A stretch of DNA of 64,000 nucleotides, taken from positions 447,854 through 511,853 of the forward strand of contig NMRB01000046.1 in assembly GCA_002633025.1 (NCBI GenBank), in the 5' to 3' direction. Shown in pieces: positions 38,336 through 49,977 of the stretch (position 1 is its first letter; each line of letters opens with the position of its first letter). This DNA is from Notospermus geniculatus (taxonomy: Eukaryota; Nemertea; Pilidiophora; Heteronemertea; Lineidae). The position numbers were made by a program, and so were the translations under genes. The notes beneath the pieces are model-generated. The model was not told the DNA's origin. It did no database searches and saw nothing but the letters and a program-made list of their open reading frames with translations.

Positions 38336-38598
38336 CATTTCCACTACAACTGCGTCCCATTTTTCCATTTCCACTACAGCAGAGTCCCATTTCCACTACA
38401 AGTTTCTCATTTCCACCACAAGTTTCTCATTTCCACTACAAATTTCTCATTTCCACTACAAGTTTCTCATTTCCACTACAAGTTTCTCATTTCCACTACA
38501 AATTTCTCATTTCCGCTACAAGTTTCTCGTTCCCACTACAAGTTTCTCATTTCCACTACAGTGGTTTCCCATTTTCACTGCAGCAGTTTCCCATTTTG
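38336..38598. repeat. 20-bp minisatellite (TTTCTCATTTCCACTACAAG)
   Basis: About twelve units, strictly 20 bp in the middle, polypyrimidine-biased on +. Confidence 0.93.
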
Positions 38599-38757
38599 AC
38601 AGTCTGTTCCATTCATTTTTGACTTCATAAGAAGATACAAAGCACTGAGAGGCACTGACCTTCCTTTAGAAGGTCTGCAAAAACCATGCAGCAAGTGTTA
38701 TGCAATGTTGTAGTGGAGGCTGTCCGTAATTTGAGGGGTGTCCTGATTACAGAGGTC

Positions 38758-39215
38758 AAAATCAACAGAAATGGTCACACTGGGGCTGAATTTTTGTGTC
38801 CTGAATAGAGAGGTGTCCTCATGACAGAGGTGTCCCTTAAGAGAGGTTCCACTGTCTATCTCTGATCCCAGTTCATTACAATTGAACTTATCATCATGAA
38901 TATTTCAATTAAAACATGAAATGGAAACCAGTATTTAAGTGCTGTCGAGATACATGTAACTGCGGATTTAAAATCAATGTTAATTTTTGATGTTGGACAA
39001 TAATTGAAGTAGGACACCTCTCTATTAAGGACACCAAAACTGAGCTCACCATATGTAGTTTTGAGGACCCTGCAGTTCAAACTTGGTTGGTTCTGTTCAT
39101 TTTACCTCTGTTTTCAGGACACCTCTCAATTAAGGACAGCATTTGTAAGTCCCAGCGGTGTCGTTGATAGAGAGATGCCGTTGTTCTGGATACAGAGGTG
39201 TCCATTGGGAGAGGT
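38758..39215. mobile_element. Rearranged CAGTGGAACCTC-family elements
   Basis: Two blocks (38758-38855 and 39005-39215) share GGACACCTCTC and GAGAGGTTC themes with 2148-2335, separated by unrelated DNA. Probably a broken or nested pair. Confidence 0.6.
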
Positions 39216-39679
39216 TCTCTGGTAACATCACAGAGGAGGACAGAACAACAGGACATGGGTCTGTATAGAAGAATATCCACACAACAAGGGTTTCACATTA
39301 ACTACCGCTGGACACGGGTCTGTATAAAATAATGTCCGTACAAGAGGGGTTTCACATCATAAGGATAATGATCCATCGCTGCTGTTCACATCCAGGCCAG
39401 GCTGGAGTTATTATGAATGAGGCTGATATTATAATAGGTTCATTCAGTATTTGATGAATAAATGTATGGTTAGAGTGAGATACATACACCATCCCTCATG
39501 ACAGATCGTATATTAAACGCATGGAAATGTCGGCTCTGAGCGGCGACTGATGTCGGCCTGTGATGTGACGTTAACTCTTTTGGTGTGCTTGACGTCGCGT
39601 CAACGTCATAATTTGGAAACTCACATACGTGTGCCATTGTCCTAACATCCTGAACTTATGAAGATTTGATTTGAAGACT

Positions 39680-39850
39680 TGTAAAGCAGGAGGAAACCAG
39701 AGTGCCCGGAAAAATCTAGGCTGTCAAGGAAAGTCGCCCTGTCTATCACATGCAGCATGGGCCCAACTGCGGATTGAATCTGGAACCATTAGAAGTGAAA
39801 AACACTGGTGTTTGCACTGGGCCAATCTGACAGCCCTGCATGAACCCGCT
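39680..39850 (-). repeat. SINE-B copy
   Basis: On -, the head has CAGATTGGCCCAGTGCAAAC and a degenerate B box (GGTTCCAGATTCAATCC); the tail TTCCGGGCACTCTGGTTTCC is intact. Confidence 0.8.
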
Positions 39851-40527
39851 CGGCGGTAATTGGGGGACCAGTAGGGGCCTACCATTTACTCTGACTGGGT
39901 TCTCAGAGATGCGAGTTGTTTCATAACCGGAAAGTCTTCAGGGTAATTTTTGGGTTGGCATTTTCAGTAATAGATTGTCCCAAGTGGTCACATTTTTGGT
40001 GAATATATTCAATAAGATTAATTTTCGCAAACCGCCAGTCAGGCACGAACCTTCTCCAACCCATGACTGTGTCAACGTCCTGAAATAGGTGACCTATATT
40101 ACTCACCACAGAACAAACTCTCATAAAATATCATGATTTCATTTCTTTATGCGTCTCTTTGATGTCGAGATTTTCACAGAAGGAAACCGATAAAGGCCTA
40201 GTTTGGTGTTATTTTGGGCGGGCCTAACATCGGTCTGACTATGTTTGACTCCTGTAAGTGCCGCGAATGGGGAGAAGTATTATGATGAGAGGACAGATAA
40301 CAAAACACCATTGTTGTGGTTAGAATGTCAGAGGGGCAGATAGGACATGAAAAAGATAGAAAGATATTGGCCTAACGAATCGTAAACTTTGAGGACATTC
40401 ATACTCATATATCACGGTTTTTAATAGCATTATTTCAGAGCGGATGTGCCATTTTAGGTATCGTCACTGAACCCCAAATATGGAATTATTGACTTAAATT
40501 GGGGAAATTCTTGTATTTTTGTATTTG

Positions 40528-40786
40528 ATTTTTCCATCAGGGCTGAAGCCATAGCATTATTGGCCCTGTTAAGTATGGAGGAGGCCATCTCAAGCTACTC
40601 ATGTTCTTCACTTGGATGGGGTCTTTTACTTGCCCTTGCAAAGGCACAAGGTACAAGGCACCACGGTTTACTGTCCCATGCGACGGACGTGAAGAGCCAG
40701 GGATGAAATCACATATGGCCCGGGCTGGATTCGAACCCGGGACCTGCTGCTTGTTGAGCGGACGTGATAACCACTAGGCTATCATC
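40528..40786 (-). repeat. SINE-A, full-length tRNA-derived element
   Basis: On -, it starts with a good tRNA-like head: A box TAGCCTAGTGG and B box GGTTCGAATCC. A body with CTTTGCAAGGGCAAGTAAAA and GAAGAACATGAGTAGCTTGA follows, ending CCTGATGGAAAAATC. Other copies: 41243-41510 (interrupted), 49785-49977, 60781-60926 (no head, +) and 62205-62468. A SINE-B copy follows directly at 40789. Confidence 0.88.
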
Positions 40787-40788
40787 AT

Positions 40789-40947
40789 GTACAGCAGGAG
40801 GAAACCAGAATACCCGGAGAAAACCTTACTGTCAAAGAGAGTTGCTCTCTCTATCACATACAGAATGAGTCTGACCGGGGATTGAACCCGGGACCTGGAC
40901 CTCAGAGGTGACAGGCGCTGATGTTTGCACTGCACCACTCTCGGGAC
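40789..40947 (-). repeat. SINE-B copy abutting SINE-A
   Basis: CAGCAGGAGGAAACCAGAAT tail on the left; B box (inverse of GGGATTGAACCCGGG) and A-box-like head at the right. Same orientation as the adjacent SINE-A. Confidence 0.85.
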
Positions 40948-41242
40948 CTCGCTCTGTTTTCCCGGTCAGAAAGGGTTAACGAGGAAGCGAGACACTTGAA
41001 ACATAAAAGTGATTCCATTACTCTCAACCAATCATTAGCTTTCTTCTTAACTAATGGATTCCTTTGATGCCGCGTCCTCCGCCATCTTTGAAGTTGCCGC
41101 GGAAACGGAGATCAATAGGACAATAGATAATCCAGCATTCGAGCGAAAAAACACAATATTTGGGGATGGGCCGGTGATTGCTCATTTGTAGCTGGTAAAA
41201 GATGTCAGAATTTCAATTTTGGCATTATTGAACAGCGATGGA

Positions 41243-41510
41243 TGATGAAGAATCCAATATGGCCAAAGCTGGATTCGAACCTGGCGACATTATATCTGCT
41301 CGTGTTTCTGTATGCAAGTGTTTCCCCTTGCTGGCAATAAGTTTCTCTGTGTGTCCCCCCTATTGTCAAGTCGCAAGTGTCCCCTGTTGTCAAGTCGCAG
41401 CTTATTCCATCAAACATAGGGGAACACTCACAGATGGGGAACATTCAAAAATGTTACACTAGGACCTGCTGCAGGTGAGACAGTCGTGATAACCACGACG
41501 CTATCAGTGC
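41243..41510 (-). repeat. SINE-A fragment split by a ~170-bp insertion
   Basis: Head parts lie at 41461-41510 (GATAACCACGACGCTATC) and body at 41243-41288 (GGATTCGAACCTGGCGAC). The intervening 41289-41460 is another repeat (see next entry), so the SINE is the older of the two. Confidence 0.75.
41289..41460 (-). mobile_element. Short element inserted in SINE-A (copy 1)
   Basis: In inverse it reads GTGTAACATTTTTGAATG, TTCCCCATCTGTGAGTG and GACACACAGAGAAAC, matching 42298-42473 in that order. A GAC repeat at the two joints may be a short target duplication. Class unknown. Confidence 0.65.
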
Positions 41511-42205
41511 TCCTCGGACACTGCAATGACACGGTGTCAAACTTTCAAGGTTCTGATGGATTAGTTGCTAATTTTTTCCGTAGCGAGAGGGTTAATCTGA
41601 TAATCTGCTCAAGGAATAACATACAATGTATCCCTTTACTAATCCACTCAGCATCGCTACCTGATATCTCTGACATTTCTTCGGCATTCATGTGACAATC
41701 ACCCCATGCATGTAACACCTTCGAGACTGTCCATTTCACTCTAATTGTAACAAACATCGCCTGGACATCCTTGTACATTTACTGTAAAATCGATCGGCCA
41801 AGTGCATGGCGCTGAAAAAAGACTTTCCTACAAGTTTCATAGTGATACATTAGACTGTAGGCCTACTGTATTTTGGCTTAATCTGCAGCAGGATGGATTT
41901 AGGTAGCAGAAGACACTGATTACGATGCTGCATTTTAGCATCAATTCTATATAAAGTGATGCTGGTCTCATTACACAGTTTTTGTACCACTTTTTTACCA
42001 TCTTGAGAAGGTCATGTTTTGTGTTTGAGAAGGTTACGGAAGGATCAGGCTTTTAATTCAGAGACTGACAATTTGGGATGAAAATGGTGTCAAATGAACT
42101 TAAGGTAGGAGGATTTTGATGGGAATAGACAGAGCGTCAGAGGCAGGCATGGCAGGTCTTGGATGTTACACACACAAGTTAAAATAGCATTGATGCTTGT
42201 AGTAG

Positions 42206-42292
42206 ACAGGGAGGGCTGTGTGTGCATCACTGCAGGGTGGGGGTGGGGGAGACAGGGAGGACTGCGTGTGCATCACTGCATGGGGGGGAAGG
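42206..42292. repeat. ~46-bp tandem duplication
   Basis: GACAGGGAGG, CTG.GTGTGCATCACTGCA repeated twice with poly-G linkers. Confidence 0.8.
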
Positions 42293-42297
42293 GGGGG

Positions 42298-42473
42298 TGT
42301 AACATTTCTGAGCGTTCCCCATCTGTGAGTGTTCCCCAACTATTGTCAGATGGAATAAGCTGCAACTGACAATAGGGGACACACAGAGAAACCTATCGAT
42401 CTATCTGCCAGCATTTCCCAAACAACATGGGAACACTGACAAGACATGGAAACACTGGCGGATGTAACAGCTA
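42298..42473 (+). mobile_element. Short element, copy 2
   Basis: GTGTAACATTTCTGAGCG to GGCGGATGTAAC. Same family as the insert at 41289-41460 but in opposite orientation, about 0.8 kb away. Confidence 0.65.
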
Positions 42474-42904
42474 GGGGCAAGTGCATGAAAAGATGTCCAA
42501 CTTGAAAACTTGACTTTTTGAAGCTCTGGTTTCCTCCTGCCAGGAGTCACAAATCATCAAGTCAAATCTCGGGATCTCAACTCATTTGAGTTCAATATCC
42601 CACATCCTCTGATTTCAAAACAGACTGTAGAGGCACAAATTCTCACTTTCAATGCTTTCAGAACAGATTATAACCTCACTGACAAAGACTATTACAAATT
42701 AAATTGACATCCCAACAAGATCATCCTATACACTATGTCATCGTTGCCGTTAGCGACCTTGAGATTTCATATCGTATAGTTTTTGTGAACATCACGGCGC
42801 CCCCGAGGGGTTAAGTATGACATTACAGTAATGCCGGCTTAGCGAGATAATCCCCTTGATTATAAACTGAGAGGAATATGATGCATGACTTTGCAACAGA
42901 GTGG

Positions 42905-43012
42905 AGGGTGCAGGAGGACGGCAAATGGAGACTGGAGCAGTGGAAACATCGGCTCCTGTCACCTCTGATGTCCCGGGTTTGATCCCCAGTCGGTCCCACT
43001 CTTCATGTGATA
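42905..43012 (+). repeat. SINE-B copy interrupted by MITE C
   Basis: Head with GGAGCAGTGGAAACATC and B-box-like GGGTTTGATCCCC, then body CTCTTCATGTGATA, where the MITE C copy begins. TTAGAGACTTCC after the MITE may be the rest of the body. Confidence 0.75.
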
Positions 43013-43259
43013 GACCGTTCTCAAATTGGCGTAAACGACAAAGATCTGCGCACTTCCGCCGAAATCTCAACCACAACCTTGGTCTGAAGCTGAATGATGT
43101 AACACAGACAACTCCACGACAGTGATGTCGAATACATGTATGTTGCATCAAACTCGACCATTGCTGAATCATGGATGGCGTCACGTCAACCGGTTTCAGA
43201 TCAAGGTTCTGGTTGAGATTTCAGCGGAAGTGCACAGATCTGTGAATTCGAGAATCGTC
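43013..43259. mobile_element. MITE family C, copy 5 (inside SINE-B)
   Basis: Ends GACCGTTCTCAAATTGGCG and GAATTCGAGAATCGTC. The left flank TA is part of the SINE word GTGATAGAG, giving the order of insertion. Confidence 0.85.
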
Positions 43260-43912
43260 TTTAGAGACTTCCGTGAGTTTCAGACCCGAGCAAGGCATCA
43301 TTGGCCCCTTTTCAGTGGACCGGTTGAAGCATCTGTGCTCGACCCGGACCGAGCCCGCTTTGAAATTCAAGCAGGACAGGCCCATTTACACTGCCATTTG
43401 ACATTGGGACAAGCTGGCTTGACCTGCTTACATTTGGCAAAATTGTACGGAACCGTGCTCGGTACGGACCGAACACGATGAAAATCCTGAAGTGTAAAGG
43501 GGCTACTGTCAGTTTCCTGACACCTCATGTATTGCGAGCAGAAATGAACACAATGCACAAGAAACTTGGAAACTATGACCCTTTCGACCCCTAAGTGCCA
43601 CCAACAAAACCACCTAATAAACACGTAGAATCAGAGGTCAATTTTCGCGGAAAACTGACGGCAAATGATTTCAATAATCTCATTTCAAATGACAATGATG
43701 GATGTGACGAGAATGAGCCAAGGATGATTAGTACTTTTATCTTATTAGTTAGTGAAATTAACACCACTATCTCGGAACGACCAATTAAATGACAGCGTTG
43801 AAGGTCGCCGTCTTTGCTCAAGGTCAAACCCTCAATGGCATTTACTTATGTTCTGGTCAGTTTGACCTTAATGCTTGGAGTTGGAATCGAATTGAGAGCT
43901 GAATGTCAAATA

Positions 43913-44090
43913 CAGTGGAACCTCCATTAACGGACACCTCTGCCAGGAGGACACCTCTCTAATCAGGACACCAATGTTCAGTACCAAACTGGTCATCTCT
44001 ATTCATTTCAATCTCTATAATCAGGACACCTCTCAATTAAGGACAGCATTTGTCAGTCCCGATGGTGTCCTTAATAGAGAGGTTCCACTG
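43913..44090. mobile_element. MITE CAGTGGAACCTC, copy with TA duplication
   Basis: TA-CAGTGGAACCTC ... GAGAGGTTCCACTG-TA. This is the copy that shows the TA target. Internally like 2148-2335. Confidence 0.82.
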
Positions 44091-44132
44091 TACACCATTA
44101 GCTGCATACACGACAGAGGGTAAATTGTGTAA

Positions 44133-44283
44133 TGCAGGAGGAAACCAGAGTACCAGGAGAAACTTGCGCTCTCGAAGATAATCTCTCTCTGTCACGAGAA
44201 GAATGGGCCTGACTGGGGATCGAACTCAGAACGTCAGAGGTGTCAGGTGCTGATGTTGCACTGCGCCACACTGACGCCCTAAA
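44133..44283 (-). repeat. SINE-B copy
   Basis: Tail GCAGGAGGAAACCAGAGTAC on the left, B box (GAGTTCGATCCCC on -) and head GTCAGTGTGGCGCAGTGCAA. Confidence 0.85.
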
Positions 44284-44511
44284 TGATGATGGGGGTGGGG
44301 TGGGCGAAGTTGGGGTGGGAAACATTTGGCAACAAAATGTGAAATCTGCAACCAATGGCGCTGAATGTAACCGTGAATGGAAACACAAAATTTACCTGTC
44401 TCGAGGGATAAACACGCAAGCTATGAATTGCTAATGACAAAGTTAATCACGTCAAATCACAATGCTGCATCATTAATACACGACTCATTCTAGGAATCAG
44501 ACCAGATGTGC

Positions 44512-44675
44512 CCTTATAAGGGCGTATCGTCTGTATTTAATTTAACGATCACAACAAACCACAATCATTGCATGATCAAGGTCGTCGTGAAATGTCCATG
44601 AAGGTTATTGCCGCAATTTCAATGCTACGTTTTCTCCACCATTTTGTATCGCCGCGGTAACACTTCCTTATAAGG
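44512..44675. promoter_or_regulatory. Two CArG boxes (SRF sites), 154 bp apart
   Basis: CCTTATAAGG at 44512-44521 and again at 44666-44675, both perfect CC(A/T)6GG, in non-repeat sequence of the putative KLF first intron. The first is followed by GCGTATCGTCTG, shared with 38155. Vertebrate KLF6 behaves as an inducible early gene, which makes SRF input plausible; that link is inference. Confidence 0.5.
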
Positions 44676-44975
44676 GCAATTTCCGTACATTATTGACCTG
44701 TGTTTGGTTCGGGGATATTTTTGTTCATCAGCTGATGATCTGATTGCCATATTGATCTCCTAAGTGCATTATAGTGTTTTACGAAATCATTGGTGCATAC
44801 AAATGTATTTAATTTGGTCCACAACATGGGGTTTTACCGCTATGTCGTTGCTCCTATCAGTACGGTACAAGGACTCCCAGGGCCGTATGTTAGGCCAGAT
44901 TTCAGCCACACTTTCATTAAAGTCTGACTTTTCTCAATGCTTCAAGGGAGACTTTTCTCAATGCTTAAAGCTATA

Positions 44976-45214
44976 GACGATTCTCAAATTAGCAGATCTG
45001 CACACTTCCGCCAAAATCTCAACCAACCTCAATCTGAAACCAGGTGATGTGACGCCATCCATGATTCAGCAATGGTCGAGTCTGATGCAATGTCTTCGAC
45101 GTCACTGTCATGGGGTTGTCTGCATCACGTCATTCAGGTTCAGACTGAGGTTGTGGTTGAGATTTCGGCGGAAGTGCACAGATATTTGTCGTTTACATCA
45201 ATTTGAGAACGGTC
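44976..45214. mobile_element. MITE family C, copy 6
   Basis: TA-GACGATTCTCAAATTAGC ... CAATTTGAGAACGGTC-TA. A SINE-B copy starts 35 bp to the right. Confidence 0.87.
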
Positions 45215-45248
45215 TATACTTTAGGCTAAAATCTGACCCCAGGCATAT

Positions 45249-45418
45249 GGCCCTCAGAGTGGCGCAATGGAAACATCATTGTCTGTCCCTTCATCCTCTG
45301 AGTCTGAGGTTCGATGTTTGAGCCTTCATCGGGCCTGTTCTTCATGTAATGGAGAAAGCAACTCTCTTTGGCTGCCCAGGTTTTCCGGGCACTCTGGTTT
45401 CCTGCTACAGTACACTTA
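45249..45418 (+). repeat. SINE-B copy
   Basis: Head CCCTCAGAGTGGCGCAATGG, body TTCTTCATGTAATGGAGA, tail TTTTCCGGGCACTCTGGTTT. Confidence 0.82.
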
Positions 45419-46204
45419 ATTCCCCAATGTTGTCTATGGAGCGCCTCCCAATGGTAGTTCCGCAGGTTCCTCATTGTCAAACACTGTCAATGCATGTACA
45501 GAGCATGATTTCAGATCAACTCTGAACTTTTCCACGATGAGCCTACAACATCTTTGATCACTTTTTTCACCACAGGACGTCCGACGAGCCTTGTTATGTC
45601 TCAAAATGTCAAGTGGTGTCTTATCGCACAAACAGTAGTACGAATTTGACACATTAGTCACACGTTTTGTTCATTGATAAAACTCCAAACTCGGGTGCTT
45701 CTCAGCATCGAGACCACCGTATCTCACGGATTCTGACGGCGCCTCACTTGACCTTCACCCCTGCCATTTAAAACATCCATCGCTTGAGCCATGTGACACC
45801 CACCCACACCGTAAACATGATGTGCTTGATATCATGAGAACTTATTGAAAAACCTTGAGCCGCTGTTCATATGTTCGATTTTATTCATTTCATCTAAATT
45901 CCATATTTTCGACGCGCCCACATGTTGTTGATGCAGCTGCGTTTCATCAAATATCAAGGTAAAAGAATCAAATCTCAGCAATAGCAACAGTCAGCTGCCA
46001 CGTATTGCCAAAAGTTGGCAATAAAGTTCTAGCGGACCAATGCAAAAGTAACTTCTCTTGATTGGTGCTTGATCAAGAATGAATGGATGCACTATTTAAT
46101 GCATTGAATTGGGCCGTAGTGACACCTATTGGTCAACTCACTGACAGCTCCTACAGAGTATGGTTCTTGGATCTAGTTCTACTTGACTTTGGACTTAAAG
46201 GCCA

Positions 46205-46227
46205 AGGTCAGGTCAAGGTCATGACCT
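46205..46227. promoter_or_regulatory. AGGTCA palindrome (TREpal-like)
   Basis: AGGTCA, GGTCA and AGGTCATGACCT follow one another without gaps; AGGTCATGACCT (46216-46227) is the perfect inverted repeat with no spacer known as the palindromic thyroid-hormone element, also bound by RAR/RXR and EcR-type receptors. It is a single site in an otherwise ordinary region. Confidence 0.5.
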
Positions 46228-46838
46228 TCGTCTTGACCAATCAGCACCTTGATTGCTAAAATCTCCCATAATAAAGTGACAAATCCACCAATCAGCATGC
46301 ACTAAATGATCGTGTGGCATGTGTAAGAAAATAAGACACATATTGACACTCATAAGTTCACAAATTCAACACCAGGGTTTCCCTTTCAATAAAATGTGTT
46401 TGTTTGTTAAACATGTCAGATCCGTCAAAGTTGAAGGGTCAACATTTTTTCAGCCCTTTCATTCAACGTTGAAAAGGGCAGGTCTAAAAAGGCCTGTGAA
46501 CCATAATAAGTACAGTAAAGCCCCCGCGGGAAATTCCTTGATGAAAAGGGGAACCCTAAGCGGATTATTTTGTGCAGGAATTCCTTTTATGTGATTATCT
46601 CCACACTATTTGACCTTGGTAGTGAAATCCTGGGAATGCAAGATGCTGGGTGACTAATACGTGTCTGGGTCGGCCTAGGCCCCTATATCTTTTAAGGCCC
46701 TTTTAGGCTGCTTGAAAATCTACCACAATGTGCTTTGTGAAGAAATGGTCTGGAAACAGACCAGTTGAAAAAATTTGAATGTTGAGTTGGGACTTGTGTG
46801 CCAAATAGCTCAGGCTCTATAGACAATATAGAATTCAT

Positions 46839-46990
46839 GCAGCGCAGGAGGAAACCAGAGTGCCCGGAGAAAACCTGCGCTGTCAAAGAGCGTCTCTATC
46901 TCTATCACATGAAGGATGAGTCTGCCCGACAGGGGTTCAAACCCAGAACCCTCTGATCTGATGATTCCACCATGCCACTCTGACGGCCCA
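46839..46990 (-). repeat. SINE-B copy
   Basis: Tail GCGCAGGAGGAAACCAGAGT on the left; B box GGTTTGAACCCC and head GTCAGAGTGGCATGGTGG on -. Confidence 0.87.
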
Positions 46991-47514
46991 TTACACTTGT
47001 AATGCATATACAAACTTGCTGACAACTGAAACGCATCCTGGGACACTCACACGGCTAATTAACATTAACCAAACATGGTTTGAGGATCACCAACAGGCTG
47101 CTCGCGTTACAGGATCATTTTTTTGTGAAGCGTGATCCATTTGCAGCGATTTCTCAACATTTCAGCGATATTCAATTAGAGACATGAACTCCATCATCGA
47201 GATAGACGCGATTTATCGGCCCGTGGATCTCGTCTCCCCAATAGCATCGTTTCAAATCGTTACGAAATCTCCATTACAACTAATTTGCATAATGGGGTAA
47301 TTCGTTAAATTTCAAAATGGCAATTTATGTTGGCTGTCCCAGTGTTTGGGTAGACATGTCTGATTGGAATCTAAATTGCACGAGAGACTGTTGCTGCTAT
47401 TTTTCTGAATGTTTTTCGAGGTCTTAATTAGCACTTTGTGACTGGTGCAATAGAGGGCAGCACTATGTGTCATGGTGTACTATTGGAATTGGACCTGGAC
47501 CCTAACAAACACCT

Positions 47515-47654
47515 GGGGTAGCGAGCATAAAGGGGTCGTAACCCTACGTCAGGCCTAAGCCAGGCGTAGTGCTTGTCGAGGATAGGGCATCGACCAGCAC
47601 TACGCCTGGCTTAGGCCTGACGTAGGGTTACGACCCCTTTATGCTCGCTACCCC
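47515..47654. mobile_element. 140-bp near-perfect hairpin element
   Basis: Arms of about 64 bp starting GGGGTAGCGAGCATAAAGGG and ending in its exact inverse, with a ~12-nt loop around 47585. Flanks do not show a clear duplication. The near-perfect pairing implies recent origin or strong constraint. Confidence 0.85.
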
Positions 47655-47689
47655 TGTTTCCTTTTCACTGTGCAAGTAATATGGGGGGG

Positions 47690-48620
47690 GGGGGTACTGG
47701 GATCCAGTTTGGTGCATCTACAATCCATCTGAGGGTATCATGATCCAGTTGGGTGTATCTGTCTTGGGGTACCCGTACACCTAGTCTGGTGTACCTATCA
47801 CCAAAAGAGGGCGCTCATTTGACACTGAATAATACCAGTTGTGTCTGATGCATGACAGGCTTGAGGTACCCCTGCGTGAAGTTTGGTGCATCTACATAAG
47901 GAGTTCTGGCACTCTTCTTGGAAGACCGTGACGACATTCGCTGCGTGTCCTTGAACCTGAGAATTCTGGGAGTGACGAACGTTCTCATTGTCATTTTATG
48001 CAGTCTTGAGCGAGGTACCCGTAGACGCAGTCAGGGAATCTATATACCAGACATGAGAAGGCACTTTGCTTGACACCGAGAAAAAGACAGAATCATTGCC
48101 AAACGTGACTTTCCTCTGGATTACCGCAATATCTACGAAGAGAAACATGAGTCTCAAATAGTTCAGCCTCTCAGACGTATTGATTTTAGCTTCAGACTTG
48201 GTAATCTGTGGACAAATTTATGACATATCAGCCAACGAGGCCGTAATGTAAACTCAAGTATTATAGCGAGCAAGAACTCGTGGGGATCAGAGCTTGGCAT
48301 GATTCCTTACAACTGGGAACAAAAATAATCCACCACGACGCCAAAAATAGTCTGCGAATCGGAGTAAGAGACGTGTTTTTTCATTCGCAAGTTCTGGCCA
48401 TCTGATCTTCATAATTTGTTCATAGGGATCATAGTAGTGTCACCAAATAGGAATATGGCTGCTACAGTTGTAGGTATAGGAACACCAGATTGCATACATG
48501 GGTACCCCCACACTTTTGACTTTTCAGATTGACCATTGGATCAGTTGTCTTGATGCATCCTAAAAAGCCCAGTGTCTTCTACAAACCCTAGATGCACCAA
48601 ACTTGGGACTGGGGTACCTC
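47690..48620. repeat. Degenerate tandem repeat themes
   Basis: Recurring CCAGTTTGGTGCATCTAC-like and GGGTACCCGTACAC-like phrases at 40-120 bp intervals. Likely decayed satellite or part of a larger transposon. Similar phrases occur in the 18.8-19.8 kb repeat. Confidence 0.4.
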
Positions 48621-49059
48621 AAGGAAACGTGAACTAATGCAAACCTCTGTCCATGTACCAGTGCACCTACTTCTACTTGCCCCAGTCTCATTGGATATAT
48701 TTTGGCTGGCTCATTTTATAGCGTTATCCCGCTACCACCACCAACCTCACCTCCAGGACATAGACAAACCTCACCGGCATCAAAATTCCTCCCGTATCTC
48801 TCCCGTATCTCCTCCGCTCACAACAAAGCGCTGAGCATCATTTTTTATTCCCGTCCTCACGCCCCATTAAGTCGAGATATCCGCGTCAATAACTGCTTTC
48901 GTATTCGCCACAAACTTGGCTCATCTAACCACATAATCTGAAGAGGTCTATCAGATTCTTCAGTGCGAACATATCAACTTGAGTTCGGGTGCAGTGACTG
49001 AAGGAGGTGTCTGTTTCAAACACCAGACAGACTTTTTTGCACTTCACAAGAGCCATGGA

Positions 49060-49455
49060 ACCAGACACTGACACTCTTGCTTCTTTCACACCAAGGTCAA
49101 CAAGGTCAAGGTCACAGAATTTCAAAATGGCCGCCATTTCATTTGCTTTTTCACTGTTTCAATTCCTCCCGATTACTAAGCAAGTAATACTCTCTGCCCA
49201 AGAACACAAACATTTCTGGGCTTGGAGGGTCAACTGACTGCACATCAGAGCTGCAAGACACGGACACTTCTACTTTTTCCACACCAAGGCCAACAAAGTC
49301 AAGGTCAAGGACTTTCAAAATGGCCACCATTCAGTTTGTATTCATTCATTTAGCTGCTTTTCCAGTTTCCTCAGGAATGAGCGAGTAATACTCCCTGTCA
49401 AAGGACACAACTATCTCTGGGTCAACAGATTGCGTATTGTAAGAGCTGCAAGTCT
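49060..49455. repeat. ~200-bp tandem duplication with AAGGTCA and AATGGCCGCC
   Basis: Two units share CACACCAAGG, AAGTCAAGGTCA-type sites, TTTCAAAATGGCC and GAGTAATACTC. Each holds a YY1-like AAAATGGC. Related in theme to the repeat at 18.8-19.8 kb. Confidence 0.7.
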
Positions 49456-49784
49456 TTCCTACTTCACTTGTCTGACCCCTGGATCTGACCGCTGAGGCTC
49501 GCAGTCGTAGACCAACTGACCAATTGATATTTGTTGTCTGATTATACCCATGAGTTCCCGACAAACGAGCGAGATCGCGGAACCAGTCCGTGGCTATCCC
49601 ATGAGGTGTAGTGACTTTATAACCAGATCGTCTTGGCTGATGATTGCGGACATGTCTAGCCGTCACAGCAGGAACCGGCATTCAGACAAATACATCTGAA
49701 TCATGGACGATCAGCGATTGTCTATAGTTATTGATGAAGTCTGTGTCATCACAATTGAATTGGTATTGTTTGAATATCACCTTA

Positions 49785-49977
49785 GCTTGTGTTACTCATG
49801 TTCCTCACTTGGATGGGGTTTTTTACTTGCCCTTGCAAAGAAACAAGGTACAAGGCACCACAGTGCGATGGACTTGAAGAGCCAGGGATGATTTATCCCA
49901 TATGGTCCAGGCTGGATTTGAACCCAGGACCTTCCACTTGCTTAGTGGACTTGATAACCACTAGGCTATCTAGGCTC
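49785..49977 (-). repeat. SINE-A copy
   Basis: On -, head TAGCCTAGTGGTTATCAAG, B box GGGTTCAAATCC, body CTTTGCAAGGGCAAGTAAAA. The 3' end is truncated before the GATGGAAAAATC tail. Confidence 0.83.

Noticed and set aside
45757-45785. Possible KLF first exon starting MDVLN on -
   Set aside because: Only the first four residues fit; the following residues (NGRGEGQVRRR) are unlike KLF6/7 and a stop follows soon.
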